Source: Ignavibacteria bacterium (GTDB lineage: Bacteria > Bacteroidota > Ignavibacteria > Tepidaquicellales > Tepidaquicellaceae). From it: a stretch of 64,000 nt of DNA. Positions 18,279 to 26,279 of this stretch are shown here, piece by piece. The stretch spans positions 1 through 64,000 of the forward strand of contig JADJTX010000064.1 in the NCBI GenBank assembly GCA_016710985.1. Reading direction: 5' to 3'. The stretch's first letter is position 1, and every line of letters begins with the position of its first letter. Made by a program: the position numbers and the translations under genes. Under the pieces are notes generated by a model. It had not been told where the DNA came from. It ran no database searches and was given only the letters and a program-made list of their open reading frames with translations.

Positions 18279-18305
18279 GGGTATGAAATTAAAAACCATT
18301 CTTTG
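18279..18305 (+). promoter_or_regulatory. Bipartite element GGGTAT-N15-TCTTTG (copy 2)
   Basis: GGGTAT at 18279-18284 and TCTTTG at 18300-18305 are separated by 15 bases, and lie 59 bases before the ATG of the first YCF48 paralogue. It sits back to back with the helical gene's upstream block. Confidence 0.6.
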
Positions 18306-18364
18306 CAATAAAAAACCTAATCGTATATTTTTGTTTATAATTTTAAATAAATAAATAAAACAAA

Positions 18365-20866
18365 ATGAAATTTACCTTAAAAATTTCCACCCTGATTTTT
18401 TTAATGAGCTTTCTTTTCCAAAATTCTTATTCACAACAAAATATAAACGGATGGTACTGGCTTAACGGGCAGCCTCAAAGTATGACTTTGAACTGGGTTA
18501 AGTATATTAATTCAACTACGATCTATGCTGTCGGTAACAACGGCAACTTTATGAAATCAACTGACGGCGGTGATTCATGGTTAATTAATTCTCAAGCCGG
18601 TCCGATTGATAACTCTGCCACTTCAGGCGGCGGAACAAGAAATCTTGCTGCTGCTCATTTCTTTGATGCAAATACCGGCGTTGTCGGAGGTTCAAGTCTT
18701 ACTGCTAACGGTGATGCAATCGGCAGAACAACCGACGGCGGTCAGACCTTTACAAAAATAGTTCTCGGAGCGGGTGCACATTCAGTGCTTGGATTTTATT
18801 TTTTAAATTCTACAACAGGTTATGCATGCGGAAATACAACTACACGTCTTTATAAAACTACTGACGCAGGTGTAACCTGGACAGCAGTTCCTAATGTTCC
18901 TTCAAATTCTTACAACAGTGTTTTTGCATTTAATGAAAACAGCATTTTCATTGCAACAAGTGCAAGAAGAGTTGTCAAAACTACCGATGCCGGTGCAACA
19001 TGGAAGATAGACACATTGCCGGGAACATCAAGCATTACATTTACCGATATAAAATTCAGAGATGCAAACACCGGATTTATTACAGGTAACGGAAATTATT
19101 TCGGATATACATTTAACGGCGGAGCTAACTGGACTCAGGCTGTTTCTCCCGGAACATCGGGACAAAGAGCTCTTAAAATGATTGGAAATGATGTTTATAC
19201 AATTGGAGACAATACAATGATGCACAAAACAACAGATGACGGCACCACATGGACGTCTTTAAATTTTGTAGACGGATCAAATCCAAATCAACCGGCTCCG
19301 GGGTCTATGCTCGGGTTTGATATTACGGGTAGTGATTTTATCGTTGTAGGAACAAGCGGTCTGATAAATATTAGCAATGACGGAGCCGCTTCCTGGAGAA
19401 ATAAAAATTATTGTCTTTCGAATACAGCTTTTAATTTCAGCGCAATATGGTCGGATTCACCTTCGGGTAACATATGGACAGGCGGCACTTCGGGTACAAT
19501 GCTCTTTTCTTCTAACGGCGGAACAAACTGGGTTACACAGGCAACAAATTCTACACATCCATCGAGTAACATTCAAATGCTGAACTCAACTACCGGATTT
19601 GCAGTCGGCGGAAGTTCTTCATTCGGAGCAGGCGGTACATTGATTAAAACTATTAATGCAGGTACTAACTGGACAGTAATTCCTTTGCCTCCGCCATACA
19701 ACTCACGCAATGCTGTTGACATAGATTTTCTTAATGAGAATACCGGTTGGGTTATAGGCGGTCTTCCATTAGCTTCAGGAGGCGGCATAACGTGCATAAA
19801 AACTACCGACGGCGGAGCTAACTGGACTGCTCAGCCAAATGATATTAATTATAACTTTGTATCAGTTGATATTGACATGGCTGATGAAAATATTGGCTAT
19901 TTCATTGCAGGAACTGCCCTTCACATTTTTAAAACAACTAACGGCGGTGATAACTGGATAAAGCTTCCGTCTTCTCCGGGATCAGGAACTACATACAACA
20001 AAATAGTCGCTGTATCCAAATCGGTTGTTTTCGTTTCAGGCGGAAACGGACTCTTGTTTAAATCCACTGACGGCGGTATTACCTGGAATTCCATAGCAAC
20101 ACCGATCGCTACAAATACACACTTTGCAATGCAATGGACAGATGAAAATAACGGAATGCTGGGAGGAACAAGCGGCTTTCTTGCAAAGACATCAAACGGC
20201 GGACAGACATGGAAATCTTTTAACTCAGGCGGCTCCACCATCAGAAATATTTCAATGAGAAATAAAGACACTGTTTTTGCCGTGTCAGACATTAACGGTT
20301 CATGGCAGGTCTTCAGATATATTGAACCATCAGCCGGTCTTTTATCTTTGAATCTGACTGTTGGAATTGAAGGATTCTGGAATGGAACGACACAGGTTTC
20401 CGATACAATAAGATGTAATTTAAGAAATTCAGTCGCGCCTTATAATTTGGTTGATCAGGGAATTGCCGTTTTAAACAACTACGGATATGCTACTGTTACT
20501 TTCCCGACTGCAACTTCAGGAAATTATTATTTACAGATATTACACAGGAATGCACTTGAGACCTGGAGCGCAGCTCCGGTAAACGTAAGTTCTAACGTAA
20601 CAAGTTATAATTTCACTACATCTGCATCACAGGCGTTCAGAAATAATACACTGTTATCAGAAGGAAAATACTGTAATTATGAAGGAGATGTAAATCAGGA
20701 AGGAAATGTAAACCTGACCGACCAGCTGCAGATTTATAATGCATCTGCTGTTTTCTCAACGGGATATGTGGTGAATGATGTGAATGGCAACAATTTAGTT
20801 GATCTTACAGATATTATAATCACATTTAACAACGCATCAGATTTTGTCAGTAAAGTAACTCCATAG
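18365..20866 (+). CDS. Secreted YCF48-like beta-propeller with dockerin-like C-terminus (paralogue 1)
   Basis: The 833-residue protein has a signal peptide ending SYSQ. Next comes the family's N-terminal signature (QQNINGWYWLNGQPQ, LNWVKYINSTTIYAVG), then about 13 propeller repeats with Asp-box or YCF48-type motifs (KSTDGGDSW, RTTDGGQTF, KTTDAGVTW, KTTDGGANW, KTSNGGQTW). From about residue 655 the shared C-terminal module follows: GIEGFWNGTTQVSDTIRC, ILHRNALETWS, then loops DVNQEGNVNLTD and DVNGNNLVDLTD, ending KVTP. YCF48 proteins assist photosystem II in cyanobacteria, but there is no photosynthetic context here. A surface or extracellular binding role is more likely. Confidence 0.8.
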   Translation: MKFTLKISTLIFLMSFLFQNSYSQQNINGWYWLNGQPQSMTLNWVKYINSTTIYAVGNNGNFMKSTDGGDSWLINSQAGPIDNSATSGGGTRNLAAAHFFDANTGVVGGSSLTANGDAIGRTTDGGQTFTKIVLGAGAHSVLGFYFLNSTTGYACGNTTTRLYKTTDAGVTWTAVPNVPSNSYNSVFAFNENSIFIATSARRVVKTTDAGATWKIDTLPGTSSITFTDIKFRDANTGFITGNGNYFGYTFNGGANWTQAVSPGTSGQRALKMIGNDVYTIGDNTMMHKTTDDGTTWTSLNFVDGSNPNQPAPGSMLGFDITGSDFIVVGTSGLINISNDGAASWRNKNYCLSNTAFNFSAIWSDSPSGNIWTGGTSGTMLFSSNGGTNWVTQATNSTHPSSNIQMLNSTTGFAVGGSSSFGAGGTLIKTINAGTNWTVIPLPPPYNSRNAVDIDFLNENTGWVIGGLPLASGGGITCIKTTDGGANWTAQPNDINYNFVSVDIDMADENIGYFIAGTALHIFKTTNGGDNWIKLPSSPGSGTTYNKIVAVSKSVVFVSGGNGLLFKSTDGGITWNSIATPIATNTHFAMQWTDENNGMLGGTSGFLAKTSNGGQTWKSFNSGGSTIRNISMRNKDTVFAVSDINGSWQVFRYIEPSAGLLSLNLTVGIEGFWNGTTQVSDTIRCNLRNSVAPYNLVDQGIAVLNNYGYATVTFPTATSGNYYLQILHRNALETWSAAPVNVSSNVTSYNFTTSASQAFRNNTLLSEGKYCNYEGDVNQEGNVNLTDQLQIYNASAVFSTGYVVNDVNGNNLVDLTDIIITFNNASDFVSKVTP

Positions 20867-20868
20867 AT

Positions 20869-20937
20869 TGTTTTTGGGTGGGGTCATTCATCTTTCTCAA
20901 AGAGATGTTAAAACATCTCTTTGAGGAATGATCTTTT
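20869..20937 (+). terminator. Hairpin terminator with conserved TGTTTTTGGGTGGGGTCAT leader
   Basis: Right after the stop, the 19-base word TGTTTTTGGGTGGGGTCAT leads into a long stem (CTCAAAGAGATG paired with CATCTCTTTGAG, extended by TCATTC/GAATGA) and then CTTTT. The same leader follows paralogues 3 and 5. Confidence 0.75.
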
Positions 20938-20938
20938 A

Positions 20939-21138
20939 CAATGAGCAATGAGCAATGAATAATGAATAATGAATAATGAATAATGAATAATGAATAATGA
21001 ATAATGAATAATGAATAATGAATAATGAATAATGAATAATGAATAATGAATAATGAAGACAATGAATAATGAGCAATGAACAATGAATAATGAATGTAAT
21101 CACACTCCACACACTCCACACACTCAACACACTCCACA
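20939..21138. repeat. 7-bp (AATAATG)n array followed by 9-bp (CACACTCCA)n array
   Basis: About 20 heptamers (AATGAGC, then AATAATG) are followed from about 21097 by four to five CACACTCCA-type nonamers. The array fills the gap between the terminator and the 3' end of the convergent helical-protein gene B. Long minus-strand frames across it (HYSLFII heptapeptides) are artefacts of the repeat. Confidence 0.9.
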
Positions 21139-21140
21139 CA

Positions 21141-22598
21141 CTAATTATTTATCTCAGAAACTTTCTCAAGAAGCCAATCTCTTTTTACAAGTATTCTGCA
21201 TGAATTTATTTCCTTTTCCAGATAGCCAATATCCTTCTTTTGAAGGTCAGTAATTATTCTGAGCAGCTTTTGATAAATCTGAATAAATTTGATGTTAAAA
21301 TTTCTGTGTACTTTAGGTATTTCTTTGTGATTTCTTATGTAATGCTTTAGCTTATCCAGTTCTAAAAAAGCTTCCTCATATAAACCAAGTTCATAATAAC
21401 AGCACAATTTCAAAACGGAAGAATCCATATACAGAAGGTAATTGTTAGTATTAATCTTGTTTAAGTTAAGTAGAGATTTTTCATAATGTTTATGCTCAAT
21501 ATTCAACTTTGCATAAGTCAGATTGATCTCATCCTCCCGGAATTCTTCAGGTAATTCAGGGGAATATTTATGAAGGAATTCTTCAACCCATTTGTATTTT
21601 TTAATTGCAATTCCTATAAACACATAATCCCTGAAATTATTAGATAAATAAATTTTATTCCGAAGATCAGAAAATAATCCCTGGCCTAGTTTTTCATTGT
21701 ATAAGTTAAATAATTCCAATTGAAATTTTTTGATACCTTCATTCTGCTTTTTTATGCAATATTGAATTAGCTGATTAAATTTTGAAAGCCTGTAATCTTC
21801 TTTCAGGTACGGGGAAAGTTCTGTGAACATTTTGTGTGACCTGAAATAATATTCCTCTTTATCGGCAATTTGGTATGCCTTGTACAGGTAATAGTTCATT
21901 GCCGTAACTTTGTAAATAAAAACATCTGATTTACTAAAGGTTTTCATGAGGTCATTTATATTCAGTTTTCGCAAAAAATCCACTATATGATTGTATTCAT
22001 ATTTTCTGTTGTCATATTCCTGAACTCCAAACTCAAAACCAATTTCAAAAAGACCAATTAAATATGTACACAATCTTATCTGGGAGACTTCATGATATTG
22101 ATTGTACAAAGCGGCAACTCTCTTTCTGTCTGTAAGGAAGATCATGTTCAGGTCTTTCATAATAAGCAGATTATTATATTTATCATCATCATATCTTTCT
22201 GTATCCATCGCTTCAATGACCTTTTTATATTTGCTTTCAAAAGCATTATGCAGCTTTTTTTTGATCAGCATCTTCAGCAAAAACTTATCTTTTTCAATTT
22301 TATCTTCTTTCAGACCGCTATAGATCAAAAATTCCTCTCCGAGTTTATACAATTCCGAAAAGCGGTTCTTTAAAGTCTGCTTGCTGAATTTTTTTCCGGG
22401 ATAAAGCTTTGAATAAATATCTTTTGCAAATATATTATCCAGACCTTTGGATTTATACTTTATAAGATGATTCAGCAGAGGGAGATAATTTCTTCCGCTT
22501 GTATATAAACCTGATGAAATGAATTTTTTCAGATCCTTGATCTCATTCTGAGAAAATGAATTCAGAAGATTTATTAATTTACTGTTAATGGGTGTCAT
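21141..22598 (-). CDS. Helical lysine-rich protein, uncharacterised FCB family (paralogue B)
   Basis: This 485-residue protein is a clear paralogue of the 16759-18213 product. Shared segments include INSKLI at the start, GRNY.P, LKNRFSELYKLGEEFLIY, KIEKDK, YDNRKY, NFRDYV.IG, FLELDKLKHYIRNHKEIPKVH and WLLEK..EINN at the end. No transmembrane segment, enzymatic motif or DNA-binding motif is recognisable. It is divergent from the second YCF48 paralogue with 415 bp between starts. The duplication of the pair (helical gene plus YCF48 gene) suggests the two products work together or are co-regulated, which remains an inference. Confidence 0.75.
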   Translation of the reverse strand: MTPINSKLINLLNSFSQNEIKDLKKFISSGLYTSGRNYLPLLNHLIKYKSKGLDNIFAKDIYSKLYPGKKFSKQTLKNRFSELYKLGEEFLIYSGLKEDKIEKDKFLLKMLIKKKLHNAFESKYKKVIEAMDTERYDDDKYNNLLIMKDLNMIFLTDRKRVAALYNQYHEVSQIRLCTYLIGLFEIGFEFGVQEYDNRKYEYNHIVDFLRKLNINDLMKTFSKSDVFIYKVTAMNYYLYKAYQIADKEEYYFRSHKMFTELSPYLKEDYRLSKFNQLIQYCIKKQNEGIKKFQLELFNLYNEKLGQGLFSDLRNKIYLSNNFRDYVFIGIAIKKYKWVEEFLHKYSPELPEEFREDEINLTYAKLNIEHKHYEKSLLNLNKINTNNYLLYMDSSVLKLCCYYELGLYEEAFLELDKLKHYIRNHKEIPKVHRNFNIKFIQIYQKLLRIITDLQKKDIGYLEKEINSCRILVKRDWLLEKVSEINN

Positions 22599-22617
22599 TG
22601 GGTATTGAACTTGAATT

Positions 22618-22654
22618 AAAATAGGTAATTACATAAAAAAATGAAATCTCTTAT
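22618..22654 (-). promoter_or_regulatory. Shared upstream block of helical-protein gene B
   Basis: On the minus strand AGATTTCATTTTTTT, 10 bases and CTATTTT match the block before paralogue A, again 19 bases from the ATG. The surrounding bases are not conserved, which makes the match stand out. Confidence 0.5.
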
Positions 22655-22887
22655 TGAATAAAGGTAATTCTGACGCATTTAATCAAATTAAATGTAACCG
22701 GGCTAGGATAAAAATATAGGTCGTTTACTCATATTAAATGTAAACGGGTTTTAAATAAAAAAACCACGGCAAAGTAACTGTATTTTTGAAAGTAAAATCT
22801 TAAAAGTCTGGGTATTGATTTAAAACTAACTTATCTGAATATTTATGAGAAAAATAAAGTAATTAATTCTGCTGAACCGGTTTTAAT

Positions 22888-22914
22888 GGGTATTATTCAG
22901 AATTCTTATCTTTG
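22888..22914 (+). promoter_or_regulatory. Bipartite element GGGTAT-N15-TCTTTG (copy 3)
   Basis: GGGTAT (22888-22893) and TCTTTG (22909-22914) with the standard 15-base gap lie 99 bases before the second YCF48 paralogue. The TATCTTTG here also fits the Bacteroidota TAnnTTTG box. Confidence 0.6.
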
Positions 22915-23013
22915 CTATAAACAACCCTTATTAATAATTTATGTCTGCTGTTATAATAAATTAACAATTTTAAACCCAAAAATTTTAAAAACATTAATCC
23001 AATTAAAAAAATT

Positions 23014-25536
23014 ATGAAACAAAGTTTTAAGTTTTACGCAGCAATTTTTTTGTCATGCATGCTTTTTCAGAATTCATTTTCACAGCAAAACATAAACGGC
23101 TGGCAATGGGTCAACAGTAAAGCGCAAAGCAACACCATTAACTGGATCAAAATACTCGACGACACACACTATTATGCTGTCGGAGAAAACGGCACATTCA
23201 TGAAATCAACTGACGGCGGTGACAGCTGGAGAATAAATACACAAGCCGGTACGACAGATCCTCTGTTCGGCTCAGGTGCCACATATACTCTTAATTCAGC
23301 ATGGTTCTTTGATGCAAATACCGGATTAGTAGCAGGGCAGTCTGAAGTTGGCGATGGCGGAAAGGTCAGAAGGACAACAGATGCCGGAGAAACATTTACA
23401 ACAATAAATCTAGGCGGGTTATCTACGGGTTCACCCAGAGTATATGATATTTATTTTATTAACTCAACCACAGGTTACCTGTGCGGTAATAATACAATCA
23501 AAGCTTTAAAGACGACAAATGCTGGAGCAAGCTGGACTTTAATGCCTAATATGCCGTCTGCAGCATATACTTACAGTAGCATTTATGCAAAAGATGAGAA
23601 TAATATTATTATAGGTCTGAATTCTGACGGTCTTTACAGAAGAATTATTAAAACGACAAATGCCGGTGCAACCTGGACAACAATTGATCTTCCATGGTCT
23701 ACTATTATTGATGTAACTGATATCCAGTTTCAAAATGCAAATACAGGATTCATATCAGGGAATTCAACATCTAATAATCCTCCATATTTTGCACATACGA
23801 CAGACGGGGGCTCTACCTGGACTGAAGCGTTATTCCCAAATAAAGAACACGGATTATATGATCTGGAGATTATCGGTTCAACTGCATATGTCTTAGGAGG
23901 TAATTTTGGCCATTATTATTTTACTTCTGATTTAGGAGTTACATGGGATTCCGTTGATTACAATGATTATAATAATATTTATCAGCCTTTTCAGTGGTTT
24001 GTATATTCGTTCAGCATTAAAGGAAGTGATGCCATAGTAGCAGGTATGAATGGAAAAATAAATGTCAGTAATGACGCTGGATCTACATGGAGAAATAAAA
24101 ATTATTCAGTAGGTAATTGTGTAACACAAATGCCGAGTATTTATGCATTGCCCGGAACCGGAAAAGTATGGGCAGGGACAAGAGCCGGAGGGAAAATTTT
24201 GTACTCATCTGACAGAGGTAATACATGGAGTGAGCAACAGACAACTGAGCAGTATGCTTTTTATCAGATTAATATGGTAAATTCTTACACCGGATATGCA
24301 GTCGGAGGAAATTTAGTCAATGGTGTCGGATATTGCCTTAAAACTGTAAATAGTGGTTTAAACTGGACTAAATTAACAATTCCTACACCAACTTTCGAGA
24401 TATGGTCTGTTGATTTTGTTAATGCAAATACCGGATGGATCGTAGGAGGTTTGCCTTCCGGATTTGGTGCTGTTATTGCAAAAACAACCAACGGCGGGCT
24501 AACCTGGACAAATCAGGTTGCTACCTCAAATCCTCTTATAAATTCGACCATTTCTTATATTGATATGTCTGATGCAAATGTTGGTTATATTGCTTATGGT
24601 ACCGGTGTTTATAAAACTTCAAACGGAGGAACCAATTGGAATAAAATAAATACAGTACCTTCCGGGTCATTCAGGAGAGTTAACACATTCTCAAATACAA
24701 CAGTATTTGCATCAAGCGGTCAGACCATTTATAAAACATTAGACGGAGGCACTTCCTGGACTTCTGTAACAATTCCATCTCCTCTGGCTGATATTTTCAG
24801 TATGGACTGGGTAGATTTAGATAATGGAACTGTAGTAGGTACTCAGGGTTATTCTGCGAAGACAAGCGACGGCGGTCAAACATGGACTGAAAGAAATACA
24901 GGAACTTCAACTTTATGGGAAGTTTCAATGGTAAGCAAGGACACTGTTTTTGCAGTTGCCGGAATAAATACAAGCGGAGCCATTTTCAGATTAATTGATA
25001 ATACTCCATCATCTGTTTCATTTAATGTTAAAGTCGGTATTCAGGGCTTCTGGAACGGAACCACGCAGGTTAGTGATACTGTAAAATGTCATTTGAGAAG
25101 TTCAGTTGCTCCTTACAATGAAATCGAATCAGATGCAGCAGTCTTAAACAGTTCAGGAGAGGGTACTTTCACATTTAATACTTCTCTGTCGGGAACATAT
25201 TATATTGAAATTACACACAGAAATTCAATTGAGACCTGGAGTAAGCTGCCGGTGTCAATTGTCGCCGAGGGAAGTTATGATTTCACAACTTCAGCTACAC
25301 AGGCGTACGGAGATAATATAATTTTAAAATCCGGAAAATACTGTAATTACAGTGGTGATGTAAATCAGGACGGGTTCGTGAACTTAACTGATGTACTGGC
25401 AGTTTTCAATTCTTCATCAAGTTTTGTGAACGGATATGTCACATCAGATGTCAACGGTGATAATACAGTTGATTTATCTGACATAGCTCTTACATACAAT
25501 AATTCTTCCGCCTTTGTTCAAAAAATAATTCCTTAA
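23014..25536 (+). CDS. Secreted YCF48-like beta-propeller with dockerin-like C-terminus (paralogue 2)
   Basis: The 840-residue protein has a signal peptide (MKQSFKFYAAIFLSCMLFQ... up to SFSQ) and then the family signature QQNINGWQWVNSKAQSNTI. Propeller repeats follow (KSTDGGDSW, KTTNAGASW, HTTDGGSTW, KTTNGGLTW, KTLDGGTSW, KTSDGGQTW). The C-terminal module begins near residue 665 (GIQGFWNGTTQVSDTVKC), continues with EITHRNSIETWSKLP, and ends in two canonical calcium-loop motifs (DVNQDGFVNLTD, DVNGDNTVDLSD) and KIIP. These loops fit the DxNxDGxxxxxD pattern of dockerin type I, so calcium binding is likely. No cohesin partner is visible in the window. Confidence 0.8.
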   Translation: MKQSFKFYAAIFLSCMLFQNSFSQQNINGWQWVNSKAQSNTINWIKILDDTHYYAVGENGTFMKSTDGGDSWRINTQAGTTDPLFGSGATYTLNSAWFFDANTGLVAGQSEVGDGGKVRRTTDAGETFTTINLGGLSTGSPRVYDIYFINSTTGYLCGNNTIKALKTTNAGASWTLMPNMPSAAYTYSSIYAKDENNIIIGLNSDGLYRRIIKTTNAGATWTTIDLPWSTIIDVTDIQFQNANTGFISGNSTSNNPPYFAHTTDGGSTWTEALFPNKEHGLYDLEIIGSTAYVLGGNFGHYYFTSDLGVTWDSVDYNDYNNIYQPFQWFVYSFSIKGSDAIVAGMNGKINVSNDAGSTWRNKNYSVGNCVTQMPSIYALPGTGKVWAGTRAGGKILYSSDRGNTWSEQQTTEQYAFYQINMVNSYTGYAVGGNLVNGVGYCLKTVNSGLNWTKLTIPTPTFEIWSVDFVNANTGWIVGGLPSGFGAVIAKTTNGGLTWTNQVATSNPLINSTISYIDMSDANVGYIAYGTGVYKTSNGGTNWNKINTVPSGSFRRVNTFSNTTVFASSGQTIYKTLDGGTSWTSVTIPSPLADIFSMDWVDLDNGTVVGTQGYSAKTSDGGQTWTERNTGTSTLWEVSMVSKDTVFAVAGINTSGAIFRLIDNTPSSVSFNVKVGIQGFWNGTTQVSDTVKCHLRSSVAPYNEIESDAAVLNSSGEGTFTFNTSLSGTYYIEITHRNSIETWSKLPVSIVAEGSYDFTTSATQAYGDNIILKSGKYCNYSGDVNQDGFVNLTDVLAVFNSSSSFVNGYVTSDVNGDNTVDLSDIALTYNNSSAFVQKIIP

Positions 25537-25555
25537 CGGAATTTGTTTAATGTTA

Positions 25556-25609
25556 TTTTAAAATTCCCAAAGGATGCTGTGTTTATCCTTTGGGAATTTT
25601 CATTTTACC
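25556..25609 (+). terminator. Rho-independent terminator
   Basis: AAAATTCCCAAAGGAT pairs with ATCCTTTGGGAATTTT across a short loop, followed by CATTTTACC. It lies 20 bases after the stop of YCF48 paralogue 2. It lacks the GGGTGGGGTCAT leader of three sister genes. Confidence 0.75.
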
Positions 25610-25665
25610 TTTCTATTTCAATAGCCCATTTCAAGTCATTTATTCAGATTTCAAGTAACTACAGA

Positions 25666-26090
25666 GAGACTTCTGAAAAACTAATTAATACAACAAAAAT
25701 ACCACAGAGAAACAGAGAACACAGAGTTTCACAGAGAAATCTTAAGTGAATGTATTTTTTAATTTTTTTTTAATTGAAAAATGATGAATATTTCAATGCT
25801 TAATAACCTCAGATAGAAAAAAATCTTTGTGCTACTACATAAAATAATGTTGCTTTTTATACAAACTTTTAAACCATTAATTTTTTACAACACAAAGGCA
25901 CAGGCCCAGAGGAATTAAATTATTTTCTTATATTTTTTTCTCTGTGTCTCTGAGTCTCTGTGTTTAAAACACATAAATTTTGTTTGTAGCTAAAGGCTAC
26001 GATGTGTAACTCTGTGCTCTCTGTGCCGCTGTGGTAAAATGTTTTAAGAACACTCAGCTTTCGGGATGACCATTTTTTTTCAGAAGTTTC
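25666..26090. mobile_element. MITE-like element, 425 bp, 15-bp terminal inverted repeats, TACAGA target duplication
   Basis: GAGACTTCTGAAAAA (25666-25680) is inverted at 26076-26090 with one mismatch. TACAGA flanks it exactly on both sides (25660-25665 and 26091-26096), a convincing target-site duplication. The interior has CACAGAGAAACAGAGAACAC near the left and CTCTGTGTCTCTGAGTCTCT and CTCTGTGCTCTCTGTGCCGC near the right, which can pair. It has no transposase. It shares its ends with the 135-bp element at 1786-1920. Confidence 0.75.
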
Positions 26091-26187
26091 TACAGAATAA
26101 ATTAATAAATCGGGTATTCCATAATCAGAAAATAATGTTTAATCACACTGAAATATTGGTTTATTAAGGGAAAGCTAAGTTGAAAGT

Positions 26188-26214
26188 GGGTATTGTTTTA
26201 AAATTACGTCTTTG
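26188..26214 (+). promoter_or_regulatory. Bipartite element GGGTAT-N15-TCTTTG (copy 4)
   Basis: GGGTAT (26188-26193) and TCTTTG (26209-26214) at the standard spacing lie 65 bases before the third YCF48 paralogue. Confidence 0.6.
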
Positions 26215-26279
26215 TAAAAAACTATATGATTATATAATTTGTACGAACAATTTTATATAATCCATAAATTTAAGAAATT

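Noticed and set aside
20847..21139. Minus-strand ORF of HYSLFII heptapeptides
   Set aside because: It is a reading of the AATAATG array and overlaps the 3' end of a convergent real gene.
25543..25749. Short ORF after YCF48 paralogue 2
   Set aside because: It covers a terminator and the end of a MITE, and its sequence is not protein-like.
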